From Lentisphaeria bacterium (GTDB lineage: Bacteria > Verrucomicrobiota > Lentisphaeria > Victivallales > JAUVCU01): a stretch of DNA of 5,686 nucleotides. The notes under the pieces were generated by a model. The model worked only from the letters and a program-made list of their open reading frames with translations, was not told where the DNA came from and did not search any database. The stretch's first letter is position 1, and each line of letters begins with the position of its first letter. Where the stretch lies: NCBI GenBank assembly GCA_030590715.1, contig JAUVCU010000126.1, positions 1 through 5,686 on the forward strand, given 5' to 3'. This document shows positions 1 to 5,686 of the stretch, piece after piece. The position numbers were made by a program, and so were the translations under genes.

Positions 1-907
1 GTCTGCTGTACTTCAAATCATCCAGTGTTAGTTTGATTTCTGTGTTTTCTACCAGCATTGAATATCGGAAAATATTATCAGCAGTTGTAACCTGCTTTAC
101 GTAGTGAATTAACAGTGGCGGCTCTTTTTTTACTACAGCGACAGCATCTGAATTAGAATTCATTTTTTCAGTTTGTAGGAACATCAGTATCGCAATCGCG
201 GCAAGACCAAACACTGCAAGGTAGAAAATAATATTAAACAAAATGCTTTTTTGTTTACTGTCTTTTTTCTTTGCCTGGGCGCTGCCAAAGAAGTCGACGT
301 TCTCTTTTTGCTGTTCCTTTTTTGCCTGCTTAACCTTATTTGGCTTAGCTTCTTCTACATTTGGTGGGGGAGTTAATACCACGGTCTGCGGTTTCTCTTC
401 TGGTTCTTCCTGCATTTTTTCATTTTCAGTATTTGCGCTTTGGAAGATATTTGGTGTTGTCTCTGCTATAGGTTGGAAGATATTTGCATTAGGCGAAGGC
501 TGGAATGCAACTGGAGCTGGTTCTTCAATTGTGTCTTCCAAATCATCTTCTGCCAGAAGTTTTTCCAGATCAAGAGAGTTCATTACCATTGTGCCTCCGT
601 TTCCGGTCGGCTTGACGAGGTTTGGATTCTCCAGCTTAAACTTTTGATTTCCGATAATGATTACTTCTGAGCCGAATAAATCACATGGTTCCGTTAATTT
701 TTTCTTGTTTACAATTGTACCGTTCGTGCTGCCAAGGTCTTCTATGGTCCAGCAGTTATCTTTATATTCCAGTTTTGAATGGTAACGGGACACACCGTCA
801 ACGAGTAGGGGAATTGAGTTGTCTGTCTCGCGCCCAATTGTAACTTCCGGCGGAGTCAATTCAAAAGAATCTCCAGCATTCGGGCCATTTGTGAAGTGTA
901 GTTTCAT
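1..907 (-). CDS. FHA-domain single-pass membrane protein (C-terminus beyond window)
   Basis: The reading frame starts at ATG 907-905 and stays open for 302 codons to the left edge, so the C-terminus is missing. Residues 1-95 form an FHA domain with every canonical pocket residue: GR at 25-26, SRYH at 40-43 and NGT at 62-64. Residues 100-220 are a low-complexity linker, first acidic (111-129), then Pro/Gln/Glu-rich, then Lys-rich just before the membrane. Residues 222-244 are a single hydrophobic helix. About 58 residues of a further domain follow, which I do not recognise. The Lys-rich flank predicts a cytoplasmic FHA domain and an extracytoplasmic C-terminus. The start overlaps the stop of the preceding gene (ATGA), which indicates translational coupling. 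FHA domains bind phosphothreonine peptides, so this could be a membrane-tethered signalling or scaffold subunit of the Tad machine. That role is inferred from the operon; the protein has no recognised name. Confidence 0.88.
   Translation of the reverse strand, partial: MKLHFTNGPNAGDSFELTPPEVTIGRETDNSIPLLVDGVSRYHSKLEYKDNCWTIEDLGSTNGTIVNKKKLTEPCDLFGSEVIIIGNQKFKLENPNLVKPTGNGGTMVMNSLDLEKLLAEDDLEDTIEEPAPVAFQPSPNANIFQPIAETTPNIFQSANTENEKMQEEPEEKPQTVVLTPPPNVEEAKPNKVKQAKKEQQKENVDFFGSAQAKKKDSKQKSILFNIIFYLAVFGLAAIAILMFLQTEKMNSNSDAVAVVKKEPPLLIHYVKQVTTADNIFRYSMLVENTEIKLTLDDLKYSR
440..486 (-). repeat. In-frame 14-bp direct repeat in the FHA-protein linker
   Basis: The 14-mer ttggaagatatttg occurs exactly at 440-453 and again at 473-486, a 33-base (11-codon) period. 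Both copies are in the coding frame of the minus-strand FHA protein and encode the peptide NIFQ at residues 142-145 and 153-156. Only two copies exist and the spacer between them differs. The likely origin is a short tandem duplication in a disordered linker, or two copies of a short binding peptide. Confidence 0.6.
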
Positions 908-1332
908 CTAAGTTTCTCGCTAAATGGTAAAATGGTTTCTGTATTGTTTAAAACTTTATTTTTCAACAGGTCTACTAGAGCCTTGTCCAGTGATTCTGTT
1001 TTTATTGTAATTACGTCGTTTATCTCGCTTTTTGTTTTTTTTATCGTTCCAACTGGTAGTTCGATTACTGTTATGGCTTTCCCTGATCTGATCATTGGAA
1101 GCCACTTCGACAATGATTCATACAAAGCGCATATTCTGTTTTCTTGATCAACAAAGATAACATCTATTTTTATCGACATGAACATAGTATGGATTGAGCG
1201 GCAGTTTTCAAATACCATTCCGTCAAAACCGTCAAAAGTTCGCCCGATCATTCCTTGTGAGCGTTCAAAAAAGCTCTCTGCGTAGAAAGTCTTTGAAGAA
1301 ATAGTTGTTTGTCTAGAGATATTGTGAATCAT
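904..1332 (-). CDS. DUF192-family small protein in the Tad operon
   Basis: This is a 142-residue protein with the DUF192 fold signature. It has ERSQGMIGR at 23-31 (the family's R..GlM.R block), GFDGMVF at 35-41, SIHTMFMSIKIDVIFVD at 46-62 (the block that in many members reads FWMKNT..PLDIIFID), and ELPVG at 91-95 (the family's 'E.p.G' turn). No signal peptide or membrane segment is visible, so it is predicted to be cytoplasmic, although some family members carry N-terminal export signals. Residues 112-142 form a tail beyond the usual domain. The start at 1332 lies 3 bases after the tadC stop, and the stop TGA (906-904) overlaps the next gene's ATG. Biochemical function is not established for the family. 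Its placement inside the operon suggests an accessory role in Tad pilus biogenesis. The family call is solid; the role is not. Confidence 0.87.
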   Translation of the reverse strand: MIHNISRQTTISSKTFYAESFFERSQGMIGRTFDGFDGMVFENCRSIHTMFMSIKIDVIFVDQENRICALYESLSKWLPMIRSGKAITVIELPVGTIKKTKSEINDVITIKTESLDKALVDLLKNKVLNNTETILPFSEKLR

Positions 1333-1335
1333 AGC

Positions 1336-2217
1336 CTATGACACTAGTGATTTTAGCATTGGTAACAGCATCGGAACCATTAAGACGATCAAAACGGCCG
1401 GGAAAATGAAAATAGCAATAACAGGGATTATTTTAACCGGCGCTTCATTGGCCAGTTTTTCGGCTTCGCTGAACCTTTTGTTTCTTAGTTGGTCTCCCTG
1501 AATGGCGAGTAGCTCTCCTATGCTCACACCCATTTCTTCAGCCTGAACGATTGCGTTGACAATTGAAGTTAGTTCGGGAAGTCGTACTCTCAGACCAAGA
1601 TCCTTTAGGGCTTGCTGTCTCTTTTTTCCCAATTGGATTTCCTGAAACGTTCTCCCTAGTTCTTCTCCGATCGCATCTATTTTTCTTCGGTCCAGGATAT
1701 CCTTTAGCGATGTTATGAAGTCCTTACCGGCTTGAACCGACAGTGTCAGTAGGTCGAGGATATTCGGCAATGCTTTAAGTATCTCTTTGTGTCTCTTCTG
1801 TGTGATGCTCTTAAGCCATACTGAAGGATATAAGTAGAGTAGTGCCGGGATAACGATTCCATATAATGGTTTGTTTGCCGCAACGAATAAGCCGAGAAGT
1901 ATGAGCCCTATAATAAGATTGACGAATCGAAGGCCAACAAATGATTCTGCTTTGATTATCTGATCGTAACCGGCTGTCACAAGCATTTTTTCAACCTTTT
2001 CTTTGGTGCTTTTCATCGCTTCTGAATTGGCTATAAATCTCATGTTTGAAGCAAGGGGCAGGGAAAGTTTCATGATGATCGGAAGTGGTTTCGTGTATTC
2101 CTGATCTCCTTTTTCAACTTCTATCATAGTCATTAAATTGTAAATCGTAATCGTGAAGCAGAATATTGATATTCCGGCACAAACAGCTGACGCTATAGTT
2201 ATTAGTTCTTCATTCAT
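1336..2217 (-). CDS. tadC: TadC, Tad pilus inner-membrane platform protein
   Basis: This 293-residue polytopic membrane protein belongs to the type II secretion GspF family (T2SSF domain). Hydrophobic segments lie at about 5-28, 97-113, 117-134 and 263-287. The TadC hallmarks are the LPNILDLLTLSVQAG stretch at 150-164, the GEELGRTFQEIQLGKKR segment at 184-200, EEMGVSIGE at 227-235, and the NEAPVKI...IFPA...VP ending at 257-282. In the Tad system TadC pairs with TadB as the membrane platform that couples the TadA motor to pilin extrusion. It follows tadB by 5 bases and precedes the DUF192 gene by 3. The ribosome binding site is weak (no GGAG-like core), which fits coupled translation from tadB. 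The start at 2217 is kept because the first membrane segment begins at once after it. Length and motifs are ordinary for the family. Confidence 0.95.
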   Translation of the reverse strand: MNEELITIASAVCAGISIFCFTITIYNLMTMIEVEKGDQEYTKPLPIIMKLSLPLASNMRFIANSEAMKSTKEKVEKMLVTAGYDQIIKAESFVGLRFVNLIIGLILLGLFVAANKPLYGIVIPALLYLYPSVWLKSITQKRHKEILKALPNILDLLTLSVQAGKDFITSLKDILDRRKIDAIGEELGRTFQEIQLGKKRQQALKDLGLRVRLPELTSIVNAIVQAEEMGVSIGELLAIQGDQLRNKRFSEAEKLANEAPVKIIPVIAIFIFPAVLIVLMVPMLLPMLKSLVS

Positions 2218-2222
2218 ATAAT

Positions 2223-3107
2223 CTAGACTTCTATGTTAGTTATTTTTCTTATAATCAAAAAGCCGGTAATATTCAAACCTGCCGCAAATATCAATGTTAA
2301 GATCCCCAGGATAGAATCGAAAAAAGGATCCATTATACCGGGGGTTATTACCGACATCATGTACAGAAGTAAAATGGGCATAAGTCCAATAATTATTGCC
2401 TGTAGTTTTCCCTGTGTGGTCATTGCTTTCAATTTTAGCAGAATTCTCACGCGTTCCCTGATCAGTCTGGCAAGGCGCTCTAGGGTTTCTGTGAGGGCTC
2501 CACCTGTCTGGCGGGCTGTGATTATTGCCGCGGTAACGAGTTCGAAGTCCTGACTCTGAAGTCGGTCACACATTTTTCTCAACGCATCATCAATCGTAAC
2601 TCCCAGCCTGATCTCTTGGATTAACAATTTAAATTCAATTGAGATCGGTCTGACGTTTTCAGCTGCAATTGCTTCCAGTGCCTGGTTGATACTAAAACCT
2701 GCTTTTAGCGAACTGCTCATTGATGTTAAGGCATCTTCCAGCTGAATGTTGAATTTATCCAGTCTTCTTTTCCTCAAGAAACGAAGATAGATTCTTGGAG
2801 TTATGAATGATACAAAAGCTGAAAACACACCGACAAATATAACCATAGCCCAAGACCACTCATTGCTCGTCAATCCGACAGCGAGCATGGAAATGGCTGA
2901 AACAATGGCACAAAGCATTAGCGTAAAGTCAAGAAGCTTTGAAGGAGGGATCATGATAAGAACATCGTCAAGTTCAGTCGATGTCCCTTCCAGAAACCTT
3001 TCTTTTTGCATTTGTGATACATACGCACAGAAATCATAAATAACGTATGTTGCCAGCAAAACTGAAATCGACGCTGATGCACAGGCTAATAGTGTTGTAT
3101 TGTCCAT
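2223..3107 (-). CDS. tadB: TadB, Tad pilus inner-membrane platform protein
   Basis: This 294-residue inner-membrane protein belongs to the T2SSF (GspF-like) family. Membrane segments are at about 5-25, 59-79, 86-104, 235-254 and 264-286. The cytoplasmic T2SSF domain covers roughly 118-243. It includes FNIQLEDALTSMSSSLKAG at 119-137, the SINQALE motif at 139-145, EIRLGVTIDDAL at 165-176, RQTGGALTETLERLARLIRE at 199-218 and TTQGKLQA at 230-237, all typical of TadB. With TadC it forms the platform driven by the TadA ATPase during Flp pilin assembly. The order tadA-tadB-tadC is the conserved core of tad loci. It lies 24 bases after tadA and 5 bases before tadC. The start at 3107 is supported by an AGGA at 3118-3121. 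The alternative assignment, a generic type II secretion F protein, is unlikely given the tandem tadC. Confidence 0.95.
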   Translation of the reverse strand: MDNTTLLACASASISVLLATYVIYDFCAYVSQMQKERFLEGTSTELDDVLIMIPPSKLLDFTLMLCAIVSAISMLAVGLTSNEWSWAMVIFVGVFSAFVSFITPRIYLRFLRKRRLDKFNIQLEDALTSMSSSLKAGFSINQALEAIAAENVRPISIEFKLLIQEIRLGVTIDDALRKMCDRLQSQDFELVTAAIITARQTGGALTETLERLARLIRERVRILLKLKAMTTQGKLQAIIIGLMPILLLYMMSVITPGIMDPFFDSILGILTLIFAAGLNITGFLIIRKITNIEV

Positions 3108-3117
3108 TGAGTTATTA

Positions 3118-3121
3118 TCCT
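3118..3121 (-). promoter_or_regulatory. Ribosome binding site of tadB
   Basis: The minus strand reads AGGA, followed by 10 bases and the ATG of tadB (3107-3105). It lies in the 24-base tadA-tadB gap, so tadB can be initiated independently rather than only by coupling. The spacing is slightly long. Confidence 0.5.
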
Positions 3122-3131
3122 AAATAATGCG

Positions 3132-4823
3132 TTATGGAGTGAAAATTGATATATCCAAATTCAAATTTGCTCGTTCAATATCTTCCATAAACGATGGAAT
3201 ACTGCCTGTCGGAACGTGTTTGCCGACGATGTATCTATTGTCTGCAGTCCAACCTTCTTGTTTGAATCGAAACAGGTCCTGCATCGTTATAACTTCACCT
3301 TCCATCTTAGTGATTTCACTAATGTAGGTCACTTTTCTGGTTCCGTCTTTCTCTCGGTTAACCTGGACAACAATAGATATTGCAGAAGCAATCTGTTCTC
3401 GTATAGCTCTCAACGGCAGGTCGAAACCAGCCATTAGAACCAGTGTTTCCAGACGCGCCATTGCATCTCTTGGGGTATTTGCATGAATTGTCGTTAGTGA
3501 ACCGTCATGACCGGTATTCATGGCCTGAAGCATATCTAAAGCCTCTCCGCCACGACACTCCCCAATAACGATTCGGTCCGGGCGCATACGAAGTGAGTTA
3601 CGCACCAGATCCCTGATTGAAACTTCACCTTTACCTTCAATATTCGGCGGCCTCGACTCAAGTCTTACAACGTGATCCTGAAGCAGCTGCAGTTCGGCCG
3701 CATCCTCTATGGTTACAATCCTTTCTTTGTTCGGAAGGTAATTACTCAAAACATTTAGAAGTGTTGTTTTTCCTGATCCTGTACCGCCGGAAATAATAAT
3801 GTTTTTTCTCAGCTTTACACATATATCAAGAAATATCGCCATCGGTTCAGAAATAGAGTCAAACCCAATGAGGTCTTCAATTTGAAGTGGTGTCGATGAA
3901 AACTTTCGAATTGTAATAGTTGGTCCAACCAGTGAAAGTGGAGGTATGATTGCGTTAACACGTGATCCGTCTTTTAGGCGGGCATCAACCATAGGAGAAC
4001 TTTCATCAATACGTCTGCCCAATGGAGAAACAATACGTTCAATGGCTGCCTGAACCTGACTCTCGTCAGCAAAAGCAGTGTCTGTTTTGTAGATTTCACC
4101 TTTATGCTCAACATAAACATCGTTTGGTCCGTTTACCATGATCTCAGTGATGTCGTCTCTGGCAATCAGATCCTCTAAAGCTCCAAGACCTATGGCCTCG
4201 TGGATCAATTCTTTTTCTATAACATCCAGAGCAACGCCACGTGGAAGTGGAACAGACAGCTCAGTCAGTATTTCGTGTATAGTCACTTTAGCTTTTTCGT
4301 TCAGTTCTTCTTCAGTTGCTCCGCTTAGAGCCATTCTCTTAAGGTTGAGCCTCTTCAGCAATTCTATATGTGCGCTTTTCTTGATCTCCTGAACGAAAGG
4401 TCTTGCGGTATCAGGAACACCTGAAATTCTCAAAATCGGCACTTTCTCGAGTCTGCTCGCCGCTGATGACTTTTTCGTCTGCTGTGGAGCTGACTGTGGT
4501 GTTTTTATCTGCTGTGTGACCGGTTTTGATTCCGGGCCTTTTGCGATAATCTGAATAGTGGCAATTCTGATGATAGATCCAACTTCTACATCAACAGGTT
4601 CGTTGCCTATTTTAGCCTTGTCCACGAATGTCCCGTTGCTGCTGTTCAAGTCAACAACTTTCAGTGAGTTCTCTGCGACAATGAACTGGCAGTGTTTGCT
4701 TGATATGCCGGGAACTTCAAATCGTATGTGACAGTCAGGAGCACTACCTACTACGTAAGAGCCCTGTACAAGTTTACCTATTTGATCCGGTTGGCCTTTT
4801 TGTCTTAAAATAATTTCGAACAT
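3132..4823 (-). CDS. tadA: FHA-TadA/CpaF fusion, Tad pilus assembly ATPase
   Basis: This is a 563-residue cytoplasmic secretion ATPase of the TadA/CpaF branch (type II/IV secretion superfamily), expected to be a hexameric motor for Flp pilus assembly. Residues 1-95 are an FHA domain, residues 98-125 a Gln/Ser/Pro/Lys linker, about 140-225 the helical N-terminal CpaF region, and 226-563 the ATPase. Motifs seen are Walker A GGTGSGKT at 346-353 (bases 3765-3788), an Asp-box-like TIEDAAEL at 371-378, Walker B-region RIVIGECRGGEA at 417-428 with Glu422, and a His box GHDGSLTTIHAN at 438-449. All catalytic motifs are intact. CpaF proteins are usually about 430-480 residues, and the excess here equals the FHA domain plus linker. 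The FHA pocket has GS (26-27) where GR is usual, and SSKH (41-44) where SRxH is usual, while NGT (63-65) is kept. It starts 19 bases after cpaB with a GGGAAG upstream; starting further in would remove the FHA domain. Confidence 0.96.
   Translation of the reverse strand: MFEIILRQKGQPDQIGKLVQGSYVVGSAPDCHIRFEVPGISSKHCQFIVAENSLKVVDLNSSNGTFVDKAKIGNEPVDVEVGSIIRIATIQIIAKGPESKPVTQQIKTPQSAPQQTKKSSAASRLEKVPILRISGVPDTARPFVQEIKKSAHIELLKRLNLKRMALSGATEEELNEKAKVTIHEILTELSVPLPRGVALDVIEKELIHEAIGLGALEDLIARDDITEIMVNGPNDVYVEHKGEIYKTDTAFADESQVQAAIERIVSPLGRRIDESSPMVDARLKDGSRVNAIIPPLSLVGPTITIRKFSSTPLQIEDLIGFDSISEPMAIFLDICVKLRKNIIISGGTGSGKTTLLNVLSNYLPNKERIVTIEDAAELQLLQDHVVRLESRPPNIEGKGEVSIRDLVRNSLRMRPDRIVIGECRGGEALDMLQAMNTGHDGSLTTIHANTPRDAMARLETLVLMAGFDLPLRAIREQIASAISIVVQVNREKDGTRKVTYISEITKMEGEVITMQDLFRFKQEGWTADNRYIVGKHVPTGSIPSFMEDIERANLNLDISIFTP
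4539..4823 (-). other. FHA domain region of the TadA fusion, pThr pocket altered
   Basis: These bases encode TadA residues 1-95. The FHA fold is clear from YVVGSAPDC (23-31), the ISSKHC block (40-45) and VDLNSSNGTFV (57-67). The arginine that normally follows the pocket glycine, and which contacts phosphothreonine in well-studied FHA domains, is serine here (codon AGT, one base from AGA/AGG). The arginine of SRxH is also serine. The Ser, His and Asn-Gly-Thr positions remain. The domain may bind phosphothreonine weakly or act as a plain protein-interaction module; this is inference. Confidence 0.75.
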
Positions 4824-4840
4824 TTATTCAGCTTCCCGTT

Positions 4841-4855
4841 TATTACTTTTTTTTT
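4841..4855 (-). other. A9 homopolymer and tandem TAATAA stop at the end of cpaB
   Basis: On the coding strand nine consecutive A residues (bases 4855-4847) encode part of the Arg-Lys-Lys-Lys terminus, followed by G and then TAA TAA. Runs of this length are prone to polymerase slippage. I checked both shifted frames. Losing one A gives a frame that hits TAA directly before the tadA ATG. Gaining one A gives a frame that stops soon after entering tadA out of frame. No fusion protein results. Confidence 0.7.
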
Positions 4856-5607
4856 CGACCGTCAATGTAGTCCTGTATATGTTCTTCAAGGTATTTGAAA
4901 TTTATCGACTGCAGCTCTTGTGTTATTGCTGTTTCCTGATCGTTTCTCAGACTCATTTGAATTCGCCCTTTTTGCGATGCAAAAATAATCATCTCCGCTT
5001 CTTTTGGAGTCAGTGCTAGTGTAACTGTGCTGAAACCTCGTTGGTTTCCTGCCGAATTGCCATAGTTTGTCCCCGTTGCCAGAAGCTTGACGTTTTGAAG
5101 AATTGTAAGTGTTAGTGTGTCGTAGGATTGATCTCCGCGGTTCTCAGGGAAGCGGAATGTACCGATCAGGTCTACTTTATTACCTGGTTTAACGAGCCCG
5201 CTTACTGAACCAACAGCATCTACAGATATGGAGATGGCTCTCATTCCTCTCGGAATAATCGATGCCAGCTCTTTTTTCTTTTGGAAGCTGGCACTTTTAA
5301 TGTCTTTCCATTCAAGGATATCGCCCGGATTAAGTGGAACATCAAGTTGTCTCTGAAATATCGAATCACGCTTGGAGTATTCGACCTCTTTTGTTGTTCT
5401 TTTATTGAAGCGTTTAACTCTTTTTAATCTGATGTCGGTTTGTTTTATTCTATCTCCAGCTGACATTGGTCGTATAATCTCAATAAGATCAATATCTCTT
5501 GCCAATCCAAAAACTTCCTGTTTCGCTGTTTTTATCTGCTGATATGTTAAGAAAAATGCAAGTAATCCAAAAAATACAGCTGCGATAAGAAGAAGTTTTT
5601 GTTTCAT
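4843..5607 (-). CDS. cpaB: CpaB/RcpC, Flp pilus assembly protein
   Basis: This 254-residue protein is read from ATG 5607. Residues 4-22 are a hydrophobic N-terminal anchor after a short Lys-containing start, and the rest is predicted to be periplasmic. A SAF-like domain spans about 37-105, including the PLNPGDILEWKDI turn at 91-103. The RcpC/CpaB domain follows: IPRGMRAISISVDAVGSVSG at 118-137, VKPGNKVDLIGTF at 139-151, TLTILQNVKLLATG at 165-178 and TVTLALTPKEAEMIIFASQK at 194-213. CpaB is required for Tad pilus assembly in studied systems and is associated with the secretin channel. The frame extends 6 codons upstream to ATG 5625, but that start has no ribosome binding site, whereas 5607 has AAAGGA 7 bases upstream. 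The gene ends with an A9 run followed by tandem stops TAA TAA. tadA follows directly; the secretin gene often found next to cpaB is absent at this position. Confidence 0.93.
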   Translation of the reverse strand: MKQKLLLIAAVFFGLLAFFLTYQQIKTAKQEVFGLARDIDLIEIIRPMSAGDRIKQTDIRLKRVKRFNKRTTKEVEYSKRDSIFQRQLDVPLNPGDILEWKDIKSASFQKKKELASIIPRGMRAISISVDAVGSVSGLVKPGNKVDLIGTFRFPENRGDQSYDTLTLTILQNVKLLATGTNYGNSAGNQRGFSTVTLALTPKEAEMIIFASQKGRIQMSLRNDQETAITQELQSINFKYLEEHIQDYIDGRKKK

Positions 5608-5614
5608 ATTTGAG

Positions 5615-5620
5615 TCCTTT
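5615..5620 (-). promoter_or_regulatory. Ribosome binding site of cpaB (decides the start)
   Basis: The minus strand reads AAAGGA, then 7 bases, then ATG at 5607-5605, which is near-ideal spacing. The in-frame upstream ATG at 5625-5623 has only AT-rich sequence before it and would place this site inside the coding region. This supports the 254-residue form of CpaB. Confidence 0.8.
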
Positions 5621-5686
5621 ATCATTGAGAATAGAATTTAATATTTGTATCTACATTACACGCTTTTTTTGAATTCCAAAATTGAA
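5621..5686 (-). other. AT-rich leader upstream of cpaB
   Basis: This is the stretch before the first gene of the visible operon. It is strongly AT-rich with an A7 run (coding strand) near bases 5664-5670, and no coding frame was identified in it. It may hold the operon promoter, or it may simply be the gap after a further upstream tad gene beyond the edge. Candidate -35/-10 hexamers match only 4 of 6 positions each, so I make no promoter call. Confidence 0.35.

Noticed and set aside
243..670. Plus-strand open frames (134 and 76 codons)
   Set aside because: They lie opposite the FHA membrane-protein gene, whose frame is continuous and has clear domain motifs. The plus-strand peptides are Ser/Phe/Cys-rich, as expected from the complement of a Lys/Glu/Ala-rich linker, and show no domain.
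1333..1340. Terminator between tadC and the DUF192 gene
   Set aside because: The gap is only 3 bases and no hairpin with a T-run is present, so the genes appear co-transcribed.
2233..3039. Plus-strand open frames opposite tadB
   Set aside because: No recognisable domain and no convincing ribosome binding site was identified; tadB on the other strand explains the sequence fully.
3127..4392. Plus-strand open frames opposite tadA
   Set aside because: They are antisense shadows of a strongly conserved ATPase and have no domain features of their own.
4841..4860. Programmed slippage at the A9 run joining cpaB to tadA
   Set aside because: Both shifted frames meet stop codons before or shortly after the tadA start, so no fused product can form.
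5626..5686. Sigma-70-like promoter (TTCAAA, 18 bases, TACAAA) upstream of cpaB
   Set aside because: Each hexamer matches only 4 of 6 positions and the region is so AT-rich that such matches are expected by chance.

Overview
The window is one strand of a Tad (tight adherence, Flp-type IVb pilus) assembly locus. All six genes lie on the minus strand, so transcription runs from high to low coordinates. In transcription order they are cpaB/rcpC (pilus assembly protein), an FHA-tadA/cpaF fusion (assembly ATPase), tadB and tadC (inner-membrane platform proteins), a small DUF192-family gene, and an FHA-domain membrane protein that runs off the left edge. The junctions are 19, 24, 5 and 3 bases, then a 4-base ATGA overlap. 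No terminator or internal promoter could be seen between genes, so a single polycistronic transcript is the simplest reading.

Region by region: 5608-5686 is an AT-rich leader with a good ribosome binding site for cpaB but no convincing promoter. 4843-5607 is cpaB. 3132-4823 is the ATPase with an N-terminal FHA domain. 2223-3107 and 1336-2217 are tadB and tadC. 904-1332 is the DUF192 gene. 1-907 is the 5' part (302 codons, no stop) of the FHA membrane protein. No stretch over 300 bases lacks a gene, and no RNA gene, mobile element or CRISPR array was seen.

How the genes work together: TadA is the cytoplasmic motor that powers polymerisation of Flp pilin, TadB and TadC form the membrane platform it acts on, and CpaB is an anchored envelope protein associated with the outer-membrane secretin. 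The unusual part is the accessory layer. One FHA (phosphothreonine-recognition) domain is fused to the motor and lacks the pocket arginine. A second FHA domain, with all canonical residues, sits on a single-pass membrane protein. This suggests control or assembly through phosphothreonine signalling, which is inference only. Pilin, prepilin peptidase, secretin, TadZ and TadD-type TPR genes are not in the window.

Organism: a Gram-negative-type bacterium is implied by cpaB. The modest G+C (by eye a little above 40%, not counted) and the FHA-TadA fusion would suit the Planctomycetes-Verrucomicrobia-Lentisphaerae group or a deltaproteobacterial-type lineage, but this placement is low confidence and comes from memory of family distribution.
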